Of a DNA stretch of 64,000 nucleotides, positions 48,634 through 56,992 are shown in pieces. The DNA is taken from positions 806,001 to 870,000 of the forward strand of contig BSYQ01000013.1 of assembly GCA_030272585.1 (NCBI GenBank). Direction: 5' to 3'. The position numbers were made by a program, and so were the translations under genes. Positions within the stretch are counted from its first letter, which is position 1; every line of letters begins with the position of its first letter. Below the pieces are notes generated by a model. It was not told the origin of the DNA and did no database searches. It saw only the letters and a list, made by a program, of their open reading frames with translations. Source of the DNA: Bryopsis sp. KO-2023 (Eukaryota; Chlorophyta; Ulvophyceae; Bryopsidales; Bryopsidaceae).

Positions 48634-51393
48634 TTACTTCTTGCGCGACGACCTGCGTTTTTTTGGTGAATCCTCCTTCGCCTTCTTGGACCTCCGCGTT
48701 TTCTCGGCCTTTTCCAGAGCCTTCTGCCTGATGGACTTCTTCCCACTATCGTACAACCGATCCCTGTCCCTCTTTTTTTTGGGCGGTTCATCCTCCCCCG
48801 CACTTGACTCGTAGTCGGGTTCGGGCTCGGCATCGTCGCCAATGTCCTGTGCGGGGTCCATGGGATCCTGTGCGGGGCTGTCGTGATCGTCACCAGCGCC
48901 GCACTCTGTGACCGAATCCTCCAGAACTGGTGCTGGAAGACCGTGAAGCGCTGCCTCCGCGCTCTCGGAGAAAGGGCCGCCGGAGGTACCGGAGGCACCG
49001 GAGGGACCACCGGTGTCATGACTTCCGGATACCTCTCCTAAGCCGCACACACTAGTTTTAGCCCCGCACACACACATAGAAACCCCGCACACCAGAACAT
49101 GAACAAACAGGTTACAAACACTGACTTTTTTGAACCACGCACAGAAGTCCTCCGACCCCGCACGAAACAGGAAAAAACATGTGTCGACAACCAATCAATC
49201 CCTCACCTGGATCCAGTGGAGGCGGCTGCAGTACACGGGGAATGGTGGGCTCCCTTGGCTGCTTCCCACGGGCGATCTCCTCCGGGGTCTCCTCCTCGGG
49301 TGGTGGTTGACAAACCTGCGCGCACACGAGAAATCAGTTAGCGCACGAAGTATCATAAACCCCGCACAGAAGACCTACCACCCCGCACAGAGACCGAAAC
49401 AGCAACACTTGACCAAACACGCACAGACACAATCGAGGCCCGCACAGAACAATTCATAACAGCCACGCACATAAACGTCCCAACCCCGCACAGCGACATT
49501 TGAGACACGCACATCAAGTCTTGCACTCACCATGGAATCTTGGAGCAGCGTTCCCGTCTCCGCGAACCTACGCCTCATCGCCTTCACCTCGTCCACCCAC
49601 GCTACCTCGGTCGTGTACCACTCGTCGTTCGGGACGAGGGTGGCGCGCAGGTGGACGGTGTCTTGTATTTTCTCGGTGCGGGTGGCGTTTTCAGTCTCGA
49701 GGGCGTCGATTCGCTTTTTATGCTGCTTGATGTTGCGCCTGCTATCCTGCACCCTACAGCCCCGCACACACCGGGGTTAGACCCGCACACACACACACGA
49801 ACCCCGCACACACACAACACCCCGCACACAGATAAAACCCCCACAGCCCCGCACACACGCGTATACACCCCGCACAGAACAGGAAAAGGGCGCTTACCTG
49901 TCGACCACTCGTTGGCAGAGCGTGCGGTACCCGATGACGAATCCCATGCGGCCCCCAACCACGCCTTCTTGATTCTGGGCGTGGAAGAGGATTCGGAAGA
50001 TCGCCGCCCCCATCATATCAATAAGGCGTGGGCGAGTGGTTGGCGAGACCACATTTCCTCCGACCTGCCCACCACGCACACACAATGATTAACCCCGCAC
50101 ACACTAACATTACCCCCTCCCCAACACCCAAACACCGCACACACACACAACAACCCCCCGCACACACACAACCGAACCCCGCACACACGTACTGCAACCC
50201 CGCACAGCTTATAGTTCTCTGTTTTTTACTCACCGTTATCCCGTCAGGCATATTTTGCCTTGACGCGAGCATCCTCATCGGGTTGCGGAGCGTCGGAACG
50301 ATTTCCTGAGCCCAGTATTGGTTGATCAGCTGTTATACAAACACACATGAGGAAAAAAGTTAATTAACCAACCAGTACCCCCGCACGAAGGTCGTGGAGC
50401 CCCGCACAGACGTTACTTAGCAAAACATTTGAGGAAGGGGTGCATATAATTTTGTGCACCGCACCTGACCTTGAGGACCCCGCACAGGACTTGCCTTACC
50501 TTGTTTAGCCACCCAAACTCTTTTTCGTTCTTGTAGCGGCGCCTGGTTTTCCCGTCCTTCACCACCTTCACTATGAGCCTCGTGTCGAGTCTGCCCGTGA
50601 TGCTCTCTGCCTGGGTACTCTTGATAGATGGCAAACGAGCAGGCGTGGGAGTCGCCATAGCGACGAGCATCTCCTTCGCCGCCTCGACGACAGCCTGTAC
50701 ACCGCACAAAGGCGTCACCACCCCGCACCACAATGTTTCAACCACGCACAGAGACACAAAAAACATAAAACACGCAACACCGCACACAACAGCACCGCAG
50801 ATGAGAACATCCACCCCGCACACTCACCATATCGATGGGCTCTACCACTGCATAGCCAATGGATTCCACCACGTGCAGGTAGCTCTCCATATTTTGGATG
50901 GTGGAAACGAGGGCTTCGTCGATGACATTGAATATGGGCTTGTTTATCGTCTTCGTCGACCAGAAGTGTATTTTTCTGCCTGTGAAAGTCTGAAAAAAAA
51001 GACAACATAGAATTTAGAGACAACCCCGCACACGGTCCCTGTGGCCCCGCACAAATCGAGAAGGAATTCCTCATACCCCCGCACAACAATCCGTGAAGCC
51101 CGCACGGAGATATGGACACCCCGCACAAAAACCCTGTACCCCGCACAGCGTAAAACGTTTACCACACAGATCACAAGTTGTTAAACCGAGCCGCCTTTGC
51201 GAATAACAGTCGTCTTCGTGGAACCAGATTTTTTCCTCACCGCAATAAGAGCCGACGCCGTAAAAGGCCTCAGTTCGCCGTACTCCTCGAGGATCTCGCG
51301 CTCCCTGCCCTCGTTGTCGCCAGTCATTTTGTTAAGCACTTCCTCAAGTGCTCCGATCTCGTTAAGGGTAAGCACAAGAAAGAAAACAATCAT
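48634..51393 (-). CDS. Unknown 520-aa protein, divergent partner of the transposase
   Basis: Eight phase-perfect exons: 51393-51187, 50989-50828, 50694-50500, 50329-50234, 50064-49898, 49753-49531, 49315-49207 and 49037-48634, summing to 1,563 nt. The start codon at 51393 is the least certain part. Features: a helical N-terminus (EEVLNKMTGDNEGREREILE), a compact middle (GRKIHFWSTKTINKPIFNVI and RLIDMMGAAIFRILFHAQNQ), a coiled coil (NIKQHKKRIDALETENATR), a Pro/Glu linker, and an acidic then very basic tail (PPKKKRDRDRL ... KKRRSSRKK). The last exon encodes DSPAQDPMDPAQD from two copies of CCCCGCACAG-like sequence. All seven introns are loaded with the complementary motif. It could be the element's accessory DNA-binding protein, by analogy with TnpA of CACTA elements. 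Confidence 0.7.
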
Positions 51394-51587
51394 TTTTGCA
51401 AAACGATAGAAAGGTAGACCGCACACACTGAGTTCACCAGGGTTCTCGAGCTCGATTGCCCCGCATGAAGCGCCAGGGGTGGGTTACATTATTTATAAAC
51501 TAATTAGTGTGACTTGCGTAATGTGGACTGCTTTAGTTTCTGTCCCATTCCGTCTCACCTGTTGTTTCCTTGCCGTTAGCGTTAAAG
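51394..51587. promoter_or_regulatory. Shared divergent promoter of the two element genes
   Basis: About 195 bp separate the two start codons. It contains an AT-rich TTATTTATAAAC block near 51,490 and one motif-like copy (CCCCGCATGAAG) near 51,461. Confidence 0.4.
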
Positions 51588-52052
51588 ATGCCCAAGCGCG
51601 TGGGCTACACCGCCTTGAAGAGATACCTGCAAACTGAAGACCCCTGCTGCCCAGCATGTGGACAGCGAATCGGCAGCGACACTTCCTGGAAGAGACATAA
51701 GCGCGACGGTGGAACTTGCCCGAACAAGGATCGCCTTGAAAGGGAGCTGCTCGAGATCGCTGCAGGTTAGTCATAACCTTGGAAATATGTTTTTTTCGCT
51801 TCCTTTCCACACCTGACGCGCGTGCGGTGTCCCGACAGCGCGTGACGGCGGCACAGACCCGGCACAGAACCAGGTGGACCCCGCACAGAACACGGTGGAC
51901 CCCACAGGAACATCCGTGGTGCCCGTACAGATTGCGGTGGACCCCGCAGGACCATCCGTGGTGCACGCACAGGATGGGGATGCGCCTCTTTTCGAAGACG
52001 GCTTTGCTGATGACATTCCTGATGATGTTGCTGATGAACATGTTGAGGAGGG

Positions 52053-52062
52053 GGATGAAGAG

Positions 52063-52097
<35 letters not shown>

Positions 52098-52098
52098 G

Positions 52099-52133
<35 letters not shown>

Positions 52134-52138
52134 GGAGG
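52053..52138 (+). repeat. GAG/GAA tract encoding poly-Glu
   Basis: Purine-only GAG/GAA tract in transposase exon 2, encoding an uninterrupted acidic run. Confidence 0.9.
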
Positions 52139-52826
52139 ACGGGGAGGAGGAGTTTGACGTACAGGGAAACGCCGCCCTCAGGCAGCCCCTGTACGCCACA
52201 TGCAGCATGTCCCTGGTCCAGGTACGTGTGCGACGCATTGTGACTTCTGTGCGGGGTTGATTGACAGCCCCGCACAGAGAACCTGGGACCCCTTCACAGG
52301 CAACCAGAAACCCCGCACAGAAGTCATTTTACCTTTTTCCCTTCTCATTGCTCTTCTAACCCTTCTAACCTTCTGTTTCAGGTGATGTTGGTCCTTTGGC
52401 ATTTGAAAGTCCAATCGGGGATGACACGGGAGACATTCGAGACCCTGCTGAGGTTGATGGCCGCGGTACTTCCGAAGCCCAACTCCTTACCGACGACTTT
52501 CGCATCGTTCAAGGGGATGATGAAGGTGCGCCACCTGAAGAAGCAGACTTACCTGATGTGTCAGAAGGGTTGCCGAGCCTACAAGGAGAACAGGTGAGAG
52601 GATACTCTGTGCGGCGTGAAAGCATCCCTGTGCGGGGCACTATGGTCCCTGTGCGGGGTCAAGCTGGAAAGTAGTCAAATGTGTTTGTGGGCTAGGAGTC
52701 CTCTGTGCGGGGTAAACGAAGCCCTGTGCGGGGTATATTGGCTGTTGTGCCGGGTCAGGCTGCAGCAGGAAAATAACAAAGAAAAAAAGGATAAAAAAGT
52801 GAACCCACAGAGTTCAGAGCGTAAGG

Positions 52827-52854
52827 GGACTCGAACCCACCACCAACTAAGCTA
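52827..52854 (-). other. tRNA-derived unit with A and B boxes almost fused
   Basis: On the minus strand TAGCTTAGTTGG (perfect A box, 52854-52843) is followed after only 5 nt by GGTTCGAGTCC (perfect B box, 52837-52827). The anticodon-arm region is missing. Confidence 0.6.
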
Positions 52855-52988
52855 CAGTCATGCATTCTAACAACGCGGACCAGGCGAACACGATATCTTT
52901 CAATCTAAACGCTCCCTAATCCCCTTTAGCGTTATAACTTATGGGATAAGTCACAAACACTCAGCACACACACAAATTGTGCTCTGGG

Positions 52989-53052
52989 GGAATCGAACCC
53001 TCGACCACACCGCCTAAGGTTATTCACCTTATCGGTGGAGCACCCTAAGCCA
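52989..53052 (-). other. tRNA-derived SINE-like unit
   Basis: The minus strand has an A-box-like TGGCTTAGGGTG (53052-53041) and a perfect B box GGTTCGATTCC (52999-52989), about 41 nt apart. Confidence 0.6.
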
Positions 53053-53158
53053 CGATACTTCACCGATGTTAAGTTATTTTGTAACACTGTTAAATTTTAA
53101 TTTTACGGAATTGCTAAAAGATTAAGGCATATGATTGCAACACCCAAGATTCTAACGC

Positions 53159-53232
53159 GTTCCGCTTGGCTTAGTGCTTAGCGTAGTATGTCTTGACACC
53201 GTGTGGGACGGTGTTCGAATCCTACTCTGTTC
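53159..53232 (+). other. tRNA-derived SINE-like unit
   Basis: The plus strand has TGGCTTAGTGC (53167-53177) and a B-box-like GTGTTCGAATCC (53211-53222). Confidence 0.5.
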
Positions 53233-53311
53233 CCTTGGGTTTGGTTTTGTCTTCGTACATGAGATGTGTGGAACCCGTTTTAACCTGTTTTAACCCACAC
53301 TAAACCATCGT

Positions 53312-53380
53312 GGTGCGGTGGCTTAGAGTATTAGAGTGTATGGTTATAGTCTTAGAGGTTGTATGTTCGAATCTTAATAG
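53312..53380 (+). other. tRNA-derived SINE-like unit
   Basis: The plus strand has TGGCTTAG (53319-53326) and a B-box-like TGTTCGAATCTT (53364-53375). Confidence 0.45.
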
Positions 53381-53783
53381 GTTCTCACGAGTTTAGGGTT
53401 AGAATTGTGTGCCATTGCAACGGTTTTCCGTGATCTGATCGGGGATCGGAACAGTCGGTCTCCGGTGTCGGATCCCTAGTATGGAAAGAGTTGCCATATT
53501 GAATTCTTTGTTGTTCTTAATCGATGTTACTCTTCAGGACCACCGCCACTCCCCAGAGCGTTTGCGACTGTGGCCTTCCTTTGTTCCATCTCTCCGGGAC
53601 CGTCCTCACGCCGGTGAGAAGGATCTTCTACTTCGGCGTGAAGTCCGTCCTTCGCATCATGCATGGTAGCTATGCATTTTGCGAGGCGAGGATTCACGCC
53701 GCGATGAGATCCTTCTCGGTGAAGTCCACCCCTGTCATGCAGATATTGGGAGATTTGCTTCCCGACGGGGTGGATCTTCAGGA

Positions 53784-54304
53784 TGATACCAGCTGCTGAC
53801 GTCCAGGGACGTCAGACGTCAAAGGCGTCATGCATCTGACGTCTGTGAAGCGTCAGATGCATCCCCGGTAGATGACAGCATTCCCCTGAGGAGATACTAC
53901 TGAACTACAGCGAGGAAACCACCGCAAGAGCACCTGGTCAAGACAGTGGTTCGATCAACTAAAGTGAGACTCGCGAGGTGGAGGTCTCGGGTTTGAATCT
54001 GAGTGGGAACGTGCTTTAGTCTGGGCTTGTGTGTGAGTGTGTGAGTGAGTCAGGAGTAGAACTGGCGGCTGTGAGTCAGGGTAGTGGGAGTGTTACGGCT
54101 GGTTAGTCACCCTCGGGAAAGTCGAACGGGAGTTAAAAGAATGGGACGCTTGATGTAACCTTGCTTGTCAGTAATTCTGTGAGTGCAACTGTGGACCCCG
54201 TGTGCGACTCGATTCGATTTTGTGTGACCCTGTGGAACTCAGCCGCCACCCTCTCTCACTCTTTACACGGAAGTGCGTCGGCGTACGGAGCGCCTCGCGT
54301 AACA
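53784..54304 (+). repeat. 5' LTR (521 bp)
   Basis: Same length as the 3' LTR. The visible difference is C versus G in TTACG(C/G)GGTTAG-type context near 54,086. The first 60 bp hold four GACGTC palindromes. Confidence 0.97.
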
Positions 54305-54308
54305 TTTT

Positions 54309-54392
54309 TGGTTTCGGAGCTCGGACTCGAACTCTGGCGGCGAAAGTCAACTCAGGAAGCGTTAGTGCACTAAGCCACTGACGTGCAAGGTA
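54309..54392 (-). other. Primer-binding site within an extended tRNA-like sequence
   Basis: TGGTTTCGGAGCTCGGACTC begins 5 nt after the LTR, so its complement ends CCA, as expected for a tRNA 3' end. On the minus strand a B-box-like GAGTTCGAGTCCG (54334-54322) and an A-box-like TGGCTTAGTGC (54377-54367) follow with tRNA-like spacing. The similarity therefore extends well beyond an 18-nt site. Confidence 0.7.
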
Positions 54393-54718
54393 TATCGGCG
54401 GACGGTTATACGCCTGGTCGCTAGTTATACACTGAGGGGACTTTTACTAGTTCTGTCGGAAAAACAAACACACCCGCGAAAAGGTTCGCACGAAAAAGAG
54501 GGTGTCCGACAGCAGTTTGTGTGGTACCCAGAAACAGACGACAGGAAAAAGGTTATCCTGTAACTGTCGTTGTGTGGCGGGGAGGCCACAAAACTGGTAG
54601 CTTAGTCGCTGGGAGTTTGTCGTTAAACGTTTGGACGTAAAGGCAGTGAGGGAAAAGTCAACAGTCTACTGTTGACAGTAACTGTCGGAAAGTCAACTGA
54701 AAGTCAGAGGCACACAGT
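54393..54718 (+). other. Retrotransposon 5' leader
   Basis: Untranslated leader between the primer-binding site and gag. It is CG-containing and no ORF of note is seen. Confidence 0.6.
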
Positions 54719-56992
54719 ATGGCGTTAATACCAAGTGGATCAGGAAGCCAGATGGTGGCTTTTGAAGACTCCACTATGGACGAGTCTGCTATGCAGGTTG
54801 TTCACAACACGCAGAACATTCAGATAAACCGGACGGAGTCTGGTTCTGAAGGAGGAGGTCAGCTGCAAGCTCAGCTTGCAGTCTGGCGCGAAACAGTAGC
54901 AACGGACTTGAAAAGTTCCTTCCAAACTGTTCATACAGACATGGAAAAAGCCATAGTGGCTGTCGACCAAAAGACGGAGCAAAATATTCAAGGTCTCCGT
55001 GAGTTCGTTCATCGAACTCAAGAAAGTCAGCAAAGGGTCGAAACTGAAGTCAACGACCTCCAGGTCGTTCTGCGACAGAATGTCGAGTCGACGACAGAAA
55101 AGCTAGCACAGCTTACAGACCATCTACAGTCAATGAAGCAGTCATTTGTGACTGATGTGCAAGAGCAACTGAGTACACATTATGCACAGTTGAGAGAAGA
55201 AATCCTGGAAACAGGAAAATCTCATGCACAGAGTATTGCATATCTGAAAGATCAGATGCAACAGGAACAGGGGCTGTTCCAGCAATCTCATCAGACTGTA
55301 CAGAATAAGCAGATGCAAGACTTGTTTTCCGAACTGCAGACAATTAAGGGACAAGTGCAGAAGGAAGAACAAATGCATCAGGAACAAGGAATGTTCCAGC
55401 AAACTTATCAGAAACAAATGCAAGATTTGTATTCTGAATTGCAAGCAGTGAAAGGACAAGTCCAAAAAGAGGAACAAACAGCCCTTGTACTAGTGGAAAG
55501 AGAAAGAGAAGCTAGACAGAAAGAAGAGCTATCTCTTAAGCACACAATGGATAGAATGCTGAAGGAGTATGTACAGGCATCAGTTGTGCCTACACAACCA
55601 CTGGAAGTCCCAGTGTATATGATGCAAACAGTCACAGAAGGACTGAGTACAGAGGGACAAGAAGAACAGGAAATTCAACCTACTTCAGCAGCAGAGCTGG
55701 TGCTACCACCAGTTACTAATGGAGCACCTGCAACTGTGGGGTTACTACCACCCACTCCAGCAGTTCCATTACCCCCAGGACCTTCTTCTTTGGGTCTTAT
55801 AGACCTAACCACAGGACAATCACTTCCAATGGGATCACCAATCCCCACATTGTCCCTGTCACCAGCCACTGTAGTTCCACCAGCTACATTTACAGTGGGC
55901 ACTACCCCAGCACCATCAGGCATGGGAATCAGACCACCAAACCCCTTTGAGCAATTAACAAGTCAAAGAGCACCTAGTGGTGGTGCACCTGGAGGAAATC
56001 CAGGGGATCCAAATGGATCAAATGGCCCAAATGGACCAGACAGGCCAAACATGCCTAGAGCATCTGGATCTGGATTTCCAGGGCCAGGAAATGGTGGAGG
56101 TGGTGGTGGAGGTGGTGATGGAGGACCCCCAGGAGGAGGACCACCTGATAGAGATCCTAGTGGCACATCAGGAGGTTCAGGACAAGGTCCTGATAGACCT
56201 TACAGCAAACAGATTAAGCTCACTCCCCCAGAGAAATTTACAGGAGATGAAAGGATATCTGCAACAGAATGGATACTAGGAATGAAGAGATGGTTGCAGA
56301 ATCAACACATCTTAGAGAGAGACTGGTTATCCTGTTTTCAGTCACATCTCCAGGGAGATGCACTTAGCTGGTTAAACCTGATGGATATACAGATCATGAA
56401 TCAGGAAAAAGCAGAGTATGCTAGCTGGCAAGAGTTCACTCAAGAACTAAGGAATGTTTTTGAGCCAGTCTCCCTAATAGAGACTGCCAGAAAACAGTTA
56501 AGAACTCTAAGGCAGACTGGAACTGCCTTAGGCTACATCAGGCTCTTCAGAAAGCTGATGTTTAGACTCCCCAACCTACCTCAAGAAGAAAGATATGCAG
56601 CTTTTGTGGATGGGCTCTCAGATAGAAATATGCAAGCACAGGTTATGACCCTGTGTGATGGGGATCTGGATAAGGCCATCCTCACAGTTCAAAGACTCTC
56701 TGCAACTATAGGCAGTAGAGGTGGCACTACTAGCAGCTTTAGAGGCAGAGGTAGAGGGAGGGGAAGATTTGGACAAAGGAATACACAGATGTCAGCAGTG
56801 ATAGCTGCTGCAACACCACAACTACCTCTTGCAGCAAACTCAGTTAAAGCTGTGCAACAGAGAGGTCAGATGGGATCTAGACCCTCAAGGGGAGGATCCT
56901 TTAAGTGTTTTCTATGTGGAAGCACAGAGCATGGGGTGAGACAGTGTCCCAAACTGTCCCAAGCTCAGAAAGCCCTGAAGAAGGGAAACTAA
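54719..56992 (+). CDS. gag: Gag polyprotein
   Basis: 757 aa from ATG 54719 to TAA 56990. The N-terminal third is a long Gln/Glu-rich coiled coil (residues about 50-280), with an internal duplication of about 35-38 residues (units around QEQGLFQQSHQ and QEQGMFQQTYQ, each ending KGQVQKEEQ). A Pro/Gly-rich linker follows. The capsid-like retrotransposon gag domain has ATEWILGMKRWLQNQHI, LQGDALSWLNLM and RLPNLPQEERYAAFVDGL. An Arg/Gly-rich stretch precedes one CCHC zinc knuckle, CFLCGSTEHGVRQCPK (C-x2-C-x4-H-x4-C). Gag assembles particles and packages RNA. The stop codon is preceded directly by a slippery heptamer that leads into pol. Confidence 0.93.
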   Translation: MALIPSGSGSQMVAFEDSTMDESAMQVVHNTQNIQINRTESGSEGGGQLQAQLAVWRETVATDLKSSFQTVHTDMEKAIVAVDQKTEQNIQGLREFVHRTQESQQRVETEVNDLQVVLRQNVESTTEKLAQLTDHLQSMKQSFVTDVQEQLSTHYAQLREEILETGKSHAQSIAYLKDQMQQEQGLFQQSHQTVQNKQMQDLFSELQTIKGQVQKEEQMHQEQGMFQQTYQKQMQDLYSELQAVKGQVQKEEQTALVLVEREREARQKEELSLKHTMDRMLKEYVQASVVPTQPLEVPVYMMQTVTEGLSTEGQEEQEIQPTSAAELVLPPVTNGAPATVGLLPPTPAVPLPPGPSSLGLIDLTTGQSLPMGSPIPTLSLSPATVVPPATFTVGTTPAPSGMGIRPPNPFEQLTSQRAPSGGAPGGNPGDPNGSNGPNGPDRPNMPRASGSGFPGPGNGGGGGGGGDGGPPGGGPPDRDPSGTSGGSGQGPDRPYSKQIKLTPPEKFTGDERISATEWILGMKRWLQNQHILERDWLSCFQSHLQGDALSWLNLMDIQIMNQEKAEYASWQEFTQELRNVFEPVSLIETARKQLRTLRQTGTALGYIRLFRKLMFRLPNLPQEERYAAFVDGLSDRNMQAQVMTLCDGDLDKAILTVQRLSATIGSRGGTTSSFRGRGRGRGRFGQRNTQMSAVIAAATPQLPLAANSVKAVQQRGQMGSRPSRGGSFKCFLCGSTEHGVRQCPKLSQAQKALKKGN
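56983..56989 (+). promoter_or_regulatory. Putative -1 ribosomal frameshift site (GGGAAAC)
   Basis: G-GGA-AAC in the gag frame is a classical X-XXY-YYZ slippery heptamer, placed immediately before the gag stop TAA (56990). Pol lies in the -1 frame and stays open through this point. Confidence 0.75.

Larger units (their letters stand above)
47620..52760. repeat. Dispersed short motif CTGTGCGGGG / CCCCGCACAG, about 60 copies
   Basis: A core GTGCGGGG, usually preceded by TGT or CTGT, recurs every 20-60 bp in gaps between exons. In introns of the leftward gene the plus strand reads CCCCGCACA, so the transcript reads UGUGCGGGG. In intron 3 of the rightward gene the plus strand itself reads TGTGCGGGG. 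Copies inside exons read CCCCGCACAG in the sense direction. Variants are GTGCGTGG and GTGCGGTG. The count is by eye. Confidence 0.85.

Noticed and set aside
47620..52760. CRISPR-like array
   Set aside because: The motif is only about 10 bp, imperfect and irregularly spaced, and sits in eukaryotic introns.
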